A DNA stretch of 64,000 nucleotides, from the NCBI GenBank assembly GCA_040954595.2, contig CM082586.2, forward strand, positions 9,176,001-9,240,000, read 5' to 3'. The notes under the pieces were generated by a model. It was not told where the DNA came from and did not search any database. It saw nothing but the letters and a program-made list of their open reading frames with translations. This document shows positions 33,330-45,273 of this stretch, piece by piece. Both the position numbers and the translations under genes were made by a program. Each line of letters begins with the position of its first letter. Position 1 is the first letter of the stretch. This DNA comes from Balanoglossus misakiensis. Lineage: Eukaryota > Hemichordata.

Positions 33330-33646
33330 GAGACAGTATACACATGATGACTGACAATGAGGGCAACAGTGTATTTTGATGACCGAGGTGCTGCTAGTCA
33401 CAACTAAAACAGTCTTGTTTTCCCGAGGGCATAGCCCGAGGGAAACAGACTGTTTTGGTGTGACTGGCAGTCCCGAGGTCATTAAAAATACACTGTTGCC
33501 CGAATATGTCAGTCATCATGTGTTTTATAACACACCAAACCGATCGAACTGATGCCCTAGGCAACAGTTCGAAATGACTAATGTCACGTGACGTCGTATT
33601 GACGAATCACGATCGAGGGTTCGCTGCATGGTGTGTTATAATACAG
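33330..33646. mobile_element. Double fold-back insertion inside the endonuclease
   Basis: Two inverted repeats side by side: 33330-33518 (ends ACACATGATGACTGACA and its inverse, centre CCCGAGGGCATAGCCCGAGGG-like) and 33523-33646 (TTATAACACACCA and TGGTGTGTTATAA). Copy b's ORF2 resumes right after, so this is an insertion. A possible duplication of ATAC at the edges is not certain. Confidence 0.65.
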
Positions 33647-35884
33647 ACTGGTATAAGTGACCATTATCCCATCTTTGCCATCTTTAAGGATTTACGCCAT
33701 GTATTCAATGTTGAAACAACTGATTTCAAGTGTGATTTTTCTTCATTTGATCCAGTTTCTTATAAAAATGACTTTGCAAATATTTCTTGGCAGGATGTTT
33801 ACGACTCTAATGATCCGAATGTTGCCTATAATACCTTTTACAAATTGTTTCATGATATGGCAACAGGACACGTGCCAGTCAAACGGTGTTCAAACCAGCG
33901 TAAGCGCTTACGGAAACCATGGATCACAAAAGGACTTCTGTTCTCAATTAAAAACAAGCATAAGATGTTCTCCAAAACAAAACGCCATTCTGCAAGCTCA
34001 TCTATTCATCAAGAGTACAAACTTTATCGCAACCTGTTAACAAAGCTGATGCGACGAGCAAAAAAGAAGTATTTTTGTGATAAATTGCAACTGTCTGTAG
34101 CCTCTGGGAAGGACCACAAAAAATGGCAAGTCATCAATGAAATCCTGAACAAAAATTCAAAGGTTAATGCTCCACAAAAAATAAAAGATGACAAAAACCC
34201 TGGGAATTTTGTTACTAAAAATATTGATATAGCTGACGCTTTTAATTCTTTTTTTGTCAACATTGGACAAAATCTAGCATCACAAATACATTGTAGCACT
34301 AATTTCAATGATTACCTTGGTATTCGTCATTTTAATTCGTTCTTTTTCCATCCTGTGCATTCTGGTGATATACTCAGAGAAATTAATTTATTAGACCATG
34401 GTAAAGCTGCTGGTTTTGATGAAATATATCCAAAACTTGTAAAGGAAGCAGCTGATTATATTACAGAACCATTTGCTCATATTGTTAATATTTCCTTGCC
34501 ACAGGGTATTTTTCCAGAGAAACTGAAAATGGCAAGAGTAACACCAATTTTTAAAAAGGGTTGTGTTCATGAAATAGGAAATTACAGACCTATCTCTGTC
34601 TTGCCAATCTTTAGTAAGCTGTATGAGTCTATTGTAAATAAGCAACTGTGTTCTTTTTTCGAAAAATTTGATATTCTCACTAACAGCCAATATGGATTTC
34701 GTAAGAAATATAGTACTAAGTTAGCTTTAGCAGATCTCACAACTGAAATATCAAAGCACATTGATAACGGTCTTGTTACCTTTGGTATCTTTATTGATTT
34801 TAAAAAGGCATTTGATACGATTAACCACACAATTTTGTTAGCTAAGCTATGCCACTATGGGATTAGGGGATCCACACTTAATTGGTTTAAGACTTATATA
34901 GAAGACCGACAACAGTATGTCAAGGTCAATAATTATACTTCAAAAGTGAAAAGGATCTCCTGTGGGATTCCACAGGGATCAATTCTAGGTCCACTTCTTT
35001 TTCTAGTATATATAAATGATATCTGCAGGTCCTCAGACTATTTTCAATTCAGGTTATTTGAAGATGATACCAATTTATTTTGTTCAGATAAGCAGGACAA
35101 AATCGATCTTGCCACTCTGAATGTTTAGCTAACTAAAGTACAGACCTGGTGTAAGTCAAATAAACTTACTATTAATATTGACAAAACAAACTATGTTATT
35201 TTCAAAACAGCCCAGGCAAAATTTAATCCTGAGGGGGATTTATATGTCTCTGATTTACCAATACAAAATGTTTCATCTGCTGTTTATCTTGGAGTTACTC
35301 TTGACTCATCATTATCCTGGAAGTCTCACATCAACATTATTTTTAAGAAGGTTAGCCAAAAAATCGGTATTATTTCATATGTACGCCATTATCTCCCTAA
35401 GTCTATAATTTTATTATTATACAATTGTCTTATCCTTCCCCATATAATGTATTGTAGCGAAATATGGGGAAATGCGTATAAAACCTATTTAGATTGTATT
35501 TTCAAATTGCAAAAGAGACTTGTAAGACTTATAACATTTTCTAGCCCCAATACACATAGTGCACCACTTTTTCAGCAACTTGGAATTCTTAATGTTTACA
35601 AACTCTGTAAATTTCAAACTTGTGTTTTTGCGTATGATCTAAAGGCAGGACATTACGCCCACTCACTAGATCGCTATGCTTCATTTGTATCACACAAATA
35701 TTTTACAAGATTTGCCTCTACTGATAAGTTTACGCTTCCCAAAGTAAAACTTACTTCATCTCAAAATAATTTATACTATTCTATTGCCAAGCATTGGAAT
35801 GAAATTCCTACACAAATAAAATCAATTCAATCAAGGAATTTATTTAAAAGCTCTCTGAAAATGTATCTGTTGAGCATAGATTAA
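33641..35884 (+). pseudogene. ORF2 RT and C-terminal region, copy b
   Basis: RT runs from GISDHYPIF through KAAGFDEIYPKLVKE, GFRKKYSTKLALADLTTE, the motif A region (DFKKAFDTINHTILL), GIPQGSILGPLLF and FEDD (first residue of ADD changed to Glu). A TAG at 35126-35128 interrupts; the same frame then continues to 35884 through the thumb (LGVTLDSSLSWKSHI) and the C-terminal LITFSSPNTHSAPLFQQLG and YYSIAKHWNEIPTQI. Only this stop and the ADD change disable this part. Confidence 0.9.
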
Positions 35885-35999
35885 TTTAACCTCTTTTATA
35901 AACCTGTTTACTTTGTCACCGCGTTGTTTGACTACCAACTATTGTTTTGTGATATGAATTGGCAATTATATTAATTGTTTCAATGATTTGTATGTATTT

Positions 36000-36056
36000 A
36001 GGGCCAGGGACACGACTAGTTCCACTAGAACTACTTCCCTGGTCCGCACCAGTTAT
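36000..36056 (+). repeat. 3' UTR hairpin of the non-LTR family
   Basis: CCAGGGA and TCCCTGG enclose CTAGTTC/GAAC, forming a two-part stem ~50 bp before the tail. Copy c has the same at ~40031-40080. It is probably the RT recognition element, as 3' stem-loops are in related retrotransposons. Confidence 0.5.
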
Positions 36057-36469
36057 GTAAAATGCATCTTTCTGGTGAAATAAACTATCTATCATCATCA
36101 TCATCTGTGGCACAACGCATCAAGTCGCACCAGCTCAGGACAGCCGTTCAATTATCCAATGCTTGCCAGGAGTTATAACAAGGTAATATATGTAACATTT
36201 TTTCCTGCTAAAGTATGCTCTAGCCTCAATTGGTTGAATGCTTGTGTGGTAAAACAACCGTCTCATCAGAAAAACAAAACAACTTTGAGGAATTTTCTGT
36301 TCTCTAGAACTTATCAGATTTACTTTACCAATGTAATACTGTGATCATAGAATTCTCGACCAGTTGTATCCGCCTGTCAAAAATGCATTGAAATGCATGA
36401 AGTGACTAGAGCCATGGAACATGAGACCTCCATCAGAACAAAAGTCAATTCCACATAAATGTAGTTCCA

Positions 36470-36583
36470 GGTGTAAAAGGCATGTCCAGTTGAAGGTGCT
36501 AAAAGGCATGTCCAGTTGGAGGTGCTAAAAGGCATGACCAGTTGGAGGTGCTAAAAGGCATGACCAGTTGGAGGTGCTAAAGC
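36470..36583. repeat. 26-bp tandem repeat, ~4.3 units
   Basis: The unit GGTGCTAAAAGGCATG plus (T/A)CCAGTTGGA is repeated with few changes; the first unit lacks one base. Confidence 0.9.
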
Positions 36584-37159
36584 ATTGCATAATAACAAAA
36601 GGTAATCATTATGTATGTTTATTTGTTTCCCCACGGGAATGAGTCATCTGGAAGGAGTACAAACTCAAGCACAGAAGTTCATCCAAAGTCAGGAATTTAT
36701 TATTGAAGCATTCAACTGTGAAAGTTCAAAAGCAGACAGGCGTTTGCCATCACCACAATTACAACTCAGAAACAATGGCCCCGGCCCGGAATACATTATG
36801 AATCAAGGAACCTAGTGTAACACAAACATAATTGCAAACACAAACATATACATTTCTTAATAAAAAAGATAAAACATGAATTAAAATTACTACATCCCAA
36901 ATAGGTCCCATTGTACTCCTAATCGAAATAAAACAGTAAATGGAATAAAAGTTCTGAATTTACACATTCCGTGTCCAATGCAAAAGAGCATGACTAGAGC
37001 ACGCTTGAACAAAATTCCGATCGTATATCTCAATTATTATAGTGGCTTTCTTTCTAAAACTAAAGGCAGCAAATATCGGTGATATTTAATGCCATTTTCT
37101 AGCTGCAAGGTCACATGGGAAATTTTGAGGAAATGGGCGTAACCCCACGATTATTACTC

Positions 37160-37390
37160 TCATGCAGAATCCATCAAAATCAAGCAAAGATTTCTCTGGG
37201 AACTGTTACAGAGAATCCACTGAAATACTGTAAAGGATTCTATTGTGGATTCTGAAAGTGTTCCGTATTTGACAGAATCCACTATTGGATTATATGTGGA
37301 TTCTCTGAGTATCCACGATGGATATCTCAGGATTCTACTGGATTCTGTAAGAATCCACGAAAGAATCCACAACAATCCTTGGTGGATTCA
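37160..37390. repeat. Cluster of GGATTCT/AGAATCC motifs, cluster 2
   Basis: About twelve copies of AGAATCCAC or its inverse GTGGATTCT with uneven spacing in both orientations, as in 31558-31740. The tract can fold many ways. Not coding. Confidence 0.65.
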
Positions 37391-37779
37391 GGCTATTTCA
37401 CACAGTGTTTGATGGTGTATTTAATATTAAGGCCCATTGAGGTGAATTTTGCACAGCAGTCTCCAGTCCAAAATACATAAATACATAAATGAACCTCTTA
37501 TAACAGTTGTCGTCATTTCCAGAACAGTGTTGCTTTTGATGTGAAATGTCAGTTGTTACAATTAAAAGTTCTCATTGAACATTGTGTTGGAATAAGTTGA
37601 GATAGGAATTAGCTTAACATAACACTGCTCTTAGTCAAAAATCGTCACCTTCCTAGCATGCAACATTGTGTCGCCTACCTTGTCAAGTGATTTGAAGGTA
37701 AGACCACAATCAGATAAAAATGCAGAAATTTGATAAAATAAAATGACCACAAGTTTGACAACTTTCATTTCACTATCAC

Positions 37780-38245
37780 GTTTTTAGGTCCCATTGGTAT
37801 GTACCATGGGACCTTATGGGATTGATTGCGTCTGTATGTATGGATGGATGTATGGATGGATGTATGGATGGATGTATGTCTGTATGTCCGTCCACATCAA
37901 CAACTTGAAAACCACAGCGCGTATGACCTTGATATTTGGTGTGTAGATGCAGGCAGGGCTGTAGATGGGAGTTTGTTCAAATGAAGTTGTCATTGCCAAA
38001 AATATGCAAATTAGCTGGGAAAATGTGACAAAACTCGGTAACTCAACAACCACTGGTCATATTGATTTGAAAATTGGTATGCATGTACCTTATATCAACC
38101 TCATACAGTCCTGTATGTTTGAGCTAATATTATCGATTTCCTATTTTTTATGCATTTTTTTTTATTTTTCCATGTTATTCAATAAAAAGTCTTCATTTCT
38201 CAAAGTGATGGGCTTACTTCTTTGAAATTTAGTATGAAGCTTCCT
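37780..38245. repeat. Dispersed repeat with (ATGG)n minisatellite
   Basis: AGGTCCCATTGG and ATGGGACCT form a hairpin at ~37787-37814, followed by GGATGGATGTAT repeats (37833-37885) and a run of short motifs (TGGTATGCATGTACC). Copy c interrupts it; similar motifs resume at 40138-40600, so it is one older repeat split by the retrotransposon. Confidence 0.5.
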
Positions 38246-40137
38246 AAAATATTGATATAGCTGACGCTTTTAATTCTTTTTTTGTCAACATTGGACAAAA
38301 TCTAGCATCACAAATACATTGTAGCACTAATTTCAATGATTACCTTGGTATTCGTCATTTTAATTCTTTCTTTTTCCATCCTGTGCATTCTGGTGATATA
38401 CTCAGAGAAATTAATTTATTAGACCATTGTAAAGCTGCTGGTTTTGATGAAATATATCCAAAACCTGTAAAGGAAGCAGCTGATTATATTACAGAACCAT
38501 TTGCTCATATTGTTAATATTTCCTTGTCACAGGGTATTTTTCCAGAGAAACTGAAAATGGCAAGAGTAAACACCAATTTTTAAAAAGGGCTGTGTTCATG
38601 AAATAGGAAACTACAGACCTATCTCTGTCTTGCCAATATTTAGTAAGCTGTATGAGTCTATTGTAAATAAGCAACTGTGTTCTTTTTTCGAAAAATTTGA
38701 TATTCTCACTAACAGCCAATATGGATTTCGTAAGAAATATAGTACTAAGTTAGCTTTAGCAGATCTCACAACTGAAATATCAAAGCACATTGATAACGGT
38801 CTTGTTACCATTGGTATCTTTATTGATTTTAAAAAGGCATTTGATACGATTAACCACACAATTTTGTTAGCTAAGCTATGCCACTATGGGATTAGGGGAT
38901 CCACACTTAATTGGTTTAAGACTTATATAGAAGACCGACAGCAGTATGTCAAGGTCAATAATTGCACTTCAAAAGCGAAAAGGATCTCCTGTGGGATTCC
39001 ACAGGGATCAATTCTAGGTCCACTTCTTTTTTTAGTATATATAAATGATATCTGCAGTTCCTCAGACTATTTTCAATTCAGGTTATTTGCTGACGATACC
39101 AATTTATTTTGTTCAGATAAGCAGGACAAAATTGATCTTGCCACTCTGAATGTTGAGCTAACTAAAGTACAGACCTGGTGTAAGTCAAATAAACTTACTA
39201 TTAATATTGACAAAACAAACTATGTTATTTTCAAAACAGCCCAGGCGAAGTTTAAGCCTGAGGGAGATTTATATGTCTCTGATTTACCATTACATAAAGT
39301 TTCTTCTGCTATTTATCTTGGAGTTACTCTTGACTCATCATTATCCTGGAAGTCTCACATCAACATTATCTTTAAGAAGGTTAGCCAAAAAATCGGTATT
39401 ATTTCATATGTACGCCATTATCTCTCTAAGTCTATAATTTTATTATTATACAATTGTCTTATCCTTCCCCATATAATGTATTGTATCGAAATATAGGGAA
39501 ATGCGTATAAAACCTATTTAGATTGTATTTTCAAATTGCAAAAGAGACTTGTAAGACTTATAACATTTTCTAGCCCCAATACAAATAGCGCACCACTTTT
39601 TCAGCAACTTGGAATTCTTAATGTTTACAAACTCTGTAAATTTCAAACTTGTGTTTTTGCGTATGATCTAAAGGCAGGGCATTACGCCCACTCACTAGAT
39701 CGCTATGCTTCATTTGTATCACACAAATATTTTACAAGATTTGCCTCTACTGATAAGTTTACGCTTCCCAAAGTAAAACTTACTTCATCTCAAAATAATT
39801 TATACTATTCTATTGCCAAGCATTGGAATGAAATTCCTACACAAATAAAATCAATTCAATCAAGGAACTTATTTAAAAGCTCTCTGAAAATGTATCTGTT
39901 GAGCATATATTAATTTAACCTCTTTTATAAACCTGTTTACTTTGTCACCGCGTTGTTTGACTACCAACTATTGTTTTGTGATATGAATTGGCAATTATAT
40001 TAATTGTTTCAATGATTTGTATGTATTTAGGGCCAGGGACACGACTAGTTCCACTAGAACTACTTCCCTGGTCCGCACCAGTTATGTAAAATGCATCTTT
40101 CTGGTGAAATAAAACTATCTATCTATCTATCTATCTA
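38246..40137 (+). pseudogene. CR1/L2-like retrotransposon, copy c (5'-truncated, with tail)
   Basis: Starts inside ORF2 and runs to a (TATC)n tail at 40113-40137. The RT frame (38630-39496) keeps FADD and lacks the stop shared by copies a and b. It is damaged by an inserted A near 38567 and a Trp-to-stop change at 39494-39496. The C-terminal frame continues 39536-39913. The 3' UTR hairpin is present. A typical 5'-truncated retroinsertion, closer to the functional sequence than copies a and b at the active site. Confidence 0.9.
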
Positions 40138-40960
40138 ATGGTTGTCTGAGTAACCATAGTTTTGTTCAAATTGTTGCAAAATTTGCATATTTATTATTTT
40201 GAGCAATATTTGCCATATTTGGTCAATTTTTTTCCCCTTAAAACCGCATGCCAGATGGCTTTGCAATTTGGTAGGCATGTTCGTAGGGGTAACCTAAGTA
40301 ATATGCTGTAAAAAAAATTGATATCTGCATAAATGTGTTATCGGGGAAACTTTTGCAATTTTTGTCAATTTTTTTTTGTCTGAAACTGCTTGTCATATTG
40401 CATTGAACTTTTGCAGCATGTTCCTTGTAGTGATTGAAGTAAGATTTGCAAAATTTTGGTGATATTTGCATATTTGTGTTTTTGCCACTTTTGAACAAAT
40501 ATTTTCTGTGAAACTGCTTGTTGGATTGCTTTGAAATTTGTTTTTTCTCTGATTGCTTTGAAATTTAGGATATAATTTCATAACACATGTATCTGTTCCA
40601 GGGCTGACTGAAAGAAGTTTCTTCTCATTTGTGTTTGTACAGACAATTTTTGGTCAATTGTTTTTCTAGCATCAGTTGTAAGACTGCCATGACACATGAC
40701 AGTTTATTGGGCATGTTCCTTATTAATTTTTTTACATTCCATATTTCTATATGGTGAGATCATATCTGATAGCAATGTCACCTGTAATTTTTATCTGGTG
40801 TGTCACTGTTTCCGCATAATCCTCAAATGGGACCACAGTGTCCTTGACGCTATTTTTTTTCAGTTTGATGCTTGAAATGAGGTAAAATCTGTTGTTGAGA
40901 TTAGCATTCCAATGGCGCTTGGGTGAAGACGTTTGCTGGTGAAGCTGCGCCACCTAAGTC
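40138..40960. repeat. AT-rich degenerate repeat resuming after copy c
   Basis: GAAACTGCTTG, TTGCTTTGAAATTTG and GCATGTTC(C/G) recur in loose tandem form. Continuation of the repeat at 37780-38245. No coding. Confidence 0.45.
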
Positions 40961-43458
40961 TAATTTGCAAGTCTTTCTACCCGCTTTCTCAGCCGTTACC
41001 CCTTCTAGTAGTTTCATAATTTTATTGGTATTTTAGAAATGTTTTCCTGTTTTTTTGTTTACTTTTTTATTTATTTTTTTACTTTTTGTTGATTGTAATG
41101 CTGTATGGCGTACCAGTCATTTCAGTACTATTTTATTACCATTACGAATAGTCAGAATACAGGGATGATGCCGTTATGGCGTTAGCCATTCACAATATAT
41201 GTGACAGCTGGGTTGACATAGCTATATAAAGTGCTGTAGACACAGTGACGTGACAGAGCCTGAAATGTATGCCTGTCCTATCACTGCATGTATAGGATCG
41301 TGGACATGGGTTTGAATACAGAACTGTAATATAGTCTGAATGATTTTTTTCTCTCCAATATACACACAATTCTGCCTGTAGAGGCTACATTGGCCCAATT
41401 TTCTAAAATATATCTCTTGAAATACAATATCTACTCAACATGTCATGATTTACTGTATACTTGTTCGAGCGGTATCCTTATGACAGTCACACCTAGGCGA
41501 CTCCACTGAAGTCTCTGGATAATAAGCGGACACGCGAACATGCATTAAATACACGTAAACTCCTCGACTGTGATTTACACGAAAAGCCGAAACGGCGGAG
41601 GGAATCACCATCAATCACCCAACACTCACGCAGGGCAGCGATCTGCAGTAGAAAAAATAATGCCAATTGGCATGGCAAAGTAACACTTAAAATTTACATG
41701 TCCATACATTTATGAGACGCATGTGCTGAATGGTACTGTGTCCCGGAAGCTTGAATTGCCTGATTAATAATTAAAACATGCAAATATACCACAGCCTCTT
41801 ATGGCAATTCAGAAACTATCGCTCTAAAAGGACCATGGTTGCTACAATATTTGCCAAAAAGCTGTATAAACTGTAGCTCATGATAATTCCTGACTTTAAC
41901 GCGATCTGGTAGAAAAGTGTTTGCTTGTTTGTTACTTGATTGTGGTGGAGTGTTATTTATTTGCTAGCGACTAAACAAACATTCTGAGCTATAAATTAAG
42001 TGTGTTGAGTGGTTTCTGTCAAAGTCTATACCCGTAAAGCCAATATAACAAACAGTATTTAATCTTTTAGACTCATAGTAAATTGCTTCTGATATGTACC
42101 TGTACATATCAAGCTGAACAGACAGCATGTCAATAAACTTCAAACTAAACCATCAGAATATCAAAAACAACAATACCTAGGGAATAGTCACAGAAACCTA
42201 ATTAATGGAAGGTCAAACTTATGACTTTTATAGTGGTCTTGTGTGGACAGGGATGTCATTTACACTTCTTTACTTAGTACATGAGTGAGTGTGAACACGC
42301 TGATATTAATAACAATTCAATCGATGTTGGCTAATAGGAACAATAGTAAACGTTTAAGTTTTAATACAATAAGTATGAATTAACTTGAGCGGTGCTGATA
42401 ACAATTACACACTGGAGGCTGGTACACATGGAGTCTCACTGACTCCAACATGTAATCAGATACAGGTGAAGGCCATTCTCTATAAGAGCAATAAAATATC
42501 TGACAGTTTTATGACAGCTGGTCAATATTTGCCTTAAAATGTTTGCCAACGTGGTTCTTATATACTCCCTTTCTTATCAGTACGTGTGTGGTGGGTCATG
42601 TGTCAATTGCCCTTGCATAAAATCTCAAGAGATGCCACTTTTGCATTATTTTCATGATTTTTTTTTACAACTTAGATTGGTCTATCTTAATATGTCATAA
42701 TGTCATACAACAACAGCAAGGGACTCTTTTTGGAACTGTCTTTTCGACAAAATGAGCATTACTGTTTCTACAACAATTTACAACTCAAATGATCTTGCCT
42801 TCATTGCTAATATTTTAGGAGATAGAATTTACATGGTTGACTACCAGGAGTCTGGTGAACAAGCAACTCTTCAAGAAAATGTGCTGGACCTTGTACAAAT
42901 ATGCCTTGCGAACTGAATTTAGTACCGTGAAATGCTTCTTGTCGGAAGCCATCCTATATAATTTAGTATAGTAGTACCTCTGTAATTTAATGTGTTGATG
43001 TAACTCTTCTCATTTCGAGGAGGAATAAAGGAACAACAACAACAACAAAAACAACTCCAAACAGCATGCTAATATACCCTTACTTCACTTGTCAACATTG
43101 CCTGTGGGTGTGTAATGCTATCACAGATTTTACTACTTTTACAAGCAAATATGCAACTTGTCTTCAAAATATGTGTTTATTGAATATATTTATTTATTTA
43201 TTTAGAGTCAAATGTTTTTGGTGACATTTGAATATTTAGTGGAAGGTATTTTATACATAAATTGTGGGTTCCAACATATTGTTGGGAGTAGCACAAGAAA
43301 CTTCAGTGGCCACATAGAATTAATTTTCAACCTTCAGTAAAACCTGTCAAAACCAAACCCTGTCTAATCTTGAAACCTGTCTATACTGAACACCGTTTCA
43401 GTCCCTTCGACATAGAATCACATATTAAAAGAACCTTTACAATTTCTTCAGTGCCTTC
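40961..43458. other. Stretch without a recognisable gene
   Basis: Intergenic. A (CAA)n tract after GGAATAAAGGAA at 43025-43060 may be the tail of an unrecognised retroelement. Confidence 0.4.
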
Positions 43459-44093
43459 AAGTGAACCGACACCTTCCTTGTAGAGAGATTCTAATAAAAT
43501 CTTTGTGAAAAACATGAGTGATTTGCGTCGTTTTTATTCACTTTCACTTATCGCGCAGCAGCGTAGCGTCGATCTCGATATGCAGTGTGACGTCACCAAC
43601 TACGCACCAGTAGCAGACGCCACCGTGCGCACGCTAACGTACACAGACAGTTGACATGGCTGGCTGCCTCGCAAGTGGGAGCAAAAACAGAGTTGGCGAA
43701 AACACGGCGAAAGGTTTTATAAGAGTTCCCGACCCTTCGGTGGACAGTCAAAATGCAAATCGACCTGAAAAATGGGTGTCAAACATTGGCATATTATTTC
43801 GGTGCTTATTGCTGAGACAGATGATACTTTTGCTTCGGAAATGTTCGTGTTCAACTAGGCCCTATATCGTGAAGCATATTGCAAAAAAAAAAAAAAACTA
43901 CACAGCAAAAATTGTCGAAACAGCCGGGGCTCCTGATTTCCTTTGATCACCATATGACGAAACCGAATTTTTGGCACTGTAAATCAAAACTCTGATCGGA
44001 AGAAAGTAGTGTGGCGGAAATAGGCCTACTAGTGAACACTGTTTTTGTCGCGTACCCAAGCTGTGAATGCATCGCAAAACCATTTCCAAAGAC
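43459..44093 (+). repeat. 635-bp inverted repeat, left arm
   Basis: Reverse complement of 44639-45273, with identical translations and no difference seen except possibly in an A/T run. It contains a frame starting MAGCLASGSKNRVGENTAKG, which on the right arm lies upstream of the gene piece in the spacer. Further out, both sides have CAGTAAAACCTGTC (43337 and, inverted, 45312), which could be the real element ends. Confidence 0.9.
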
Positions 44094-44315
44094 AAAAACG
44101 ACCACCTCTACCATCTGGAAGCACCACAGATGTACTCGAAACATGACAATCGGAGTTTCTGCCTCCCTTTGATCAACAAAGCCGCATCTTTTCACAGCTG
44201 TTGATCAACGTAAAGGATGGTAGACACGTGTGGTAGACATTTTCGCGAGAGTGACAATAGGCTTACTTTCTATTCTTTTGGGAAATCACGAGGGTCCCTA
44301 TTATGACATGGGTGA

Positions 44316-44632
44316 CTAAATGTCAAAAATTATCGCATGGCTTCGTGATATGTCATTCAAGTCTTTATCTAACTGCCTTGTCAAGACATCTATTTCATGG
44401 CAGCACCGGCATTCCTTGACAGTAGAAATAACTTCGCATTTACCGCAGCGCAGCTACACCATGAGCATGAGCGTGATGAAAGACGAAGCCGATCACTCTT
44501 CTCGATCGTCTTTGCTGTCTACACTTGCCTCTGTACTATTGGAATCAGTTTCACTTGAGTCGCCTACCATCTCATCGCTGCTGTATTCGGGTTCGTACAA
44601 AAATCCGACGATATCTTCGTTTGAAAACTCCA
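44316..44632 (-). pseudogene. P2X7R-intracellular-domain-like gene piece, frameshifted
   Basis: On minus, MEFSNEDIVGFLYEPEYSSD and an acidic Ser-rich stretch run to a stop near 44493. In shifted frames follow SWCSC and then CGKCEVISTVKECRCCHEID to a stop at 44316. WCxCGxC...T..E..CCxEI is the Cys signature of the P2X7 receptor intracellular (zinc-binding) domain, which in invertebrates occurs in many non-channel and transposon-linked proteins. A 5-bp duplication (GCAGC twice, 44445-44454) splits the Cys motif; without one copy it would be in frame. It sits in the spacer of the 635-bp inverted repeat. Confidence 0.6.
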
Positions 44633-44638
44633 TATCGC

Positions 44639-45273
44639 GTCTTTGGAAATGGTTTTGCGATGCATTCACAGCTTGGGTACGCGACAAAAACAGTGTTCAC
44701 TAGTAGGCCTATTTCCGCCACACTACTTTCTTCCGATCAGAGTTTTGATTTACAGTGCCAAAAATTCGGTTTCGTCATATGGTGATCAAAGGAAATCAGG
44801 AGCCCCGGCTGTTTCGACAATTTTTGCTGTGTAGTTTTTTTTTTTTTTTGCAATATGCTTCACGATATAGGGCCTAGTTGAACACGAACATTTCCGAAGC
44901 AAAAGTATCATCTGTCTCAGCAATAAGCACCGAAATAATATGCCAATGTTTGACACCCATTTTTCAGGTCGATTTGCATTTTGACTGTCCACCGAAGGGT
45001 CGGGAACTCTTATAAAACCTTTCGCCGTGTTTTCGCCAACTCTGTTTTTGCTCCCACTTGCGAGGCAGCCAGCCATGTCAACTGTCTGTGTACGTTAGCG
45101 TGCGCACGGTGGCGTCTGCTACTGGTGCGTAGTTGGTGACGTCACACTGCATATCGAGATCGACGCTACGCTGCTGCGCGATAAGTGAAAGTGAATAAAA
45201 ACGACGCAAATCACTCATGTTTTTCACAAAGATTTTATTAGAATCTCTCTACAAGGAAGGTGTCGGTTCACTT
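44639..45273 (-). repeat. 635-bp inverted repeat, right arm
   Basis: Same length as the left arm; the 545-bp spacer between them holds the P2X7R-domain-like piece. This arm is in the natural upstream position for that minus-strand gene piece (frame 45076 down to 44786 in the arm), so the left arm is probably the copied one. TCAGTG occurs at 43448 and 45274, a weak candidate for a target duplication. Confidence 0.9.

Larger units (their letters stand above)
32165..36105 (+). mobile_element. CR1/L2-like non-LTR retrotransposon, copy b (ORF1 to 3' tail)
   Basis: The most complete copy: part of ORF1, an endonuclease/RT ORF2, a 3' UTR and an end at a short TATC/ATC tail. It is truncated at the 5' side near 32165. 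ORF2 is broken by an inserted fold-back element, a frame change and a stop. Clade (CR1/L2/Crack group) is inferred from motif spelling and tail type; a phylogeny would be needed. Confidence 0.85.

Noticed and set aside
43656-43946. Two separate genes encoding MAGCLASGSK...
   Set aside because: The two frames are the two arms of one inverted repeat; no homology found, and a THAP-like reading fails because the second Cys is missing.
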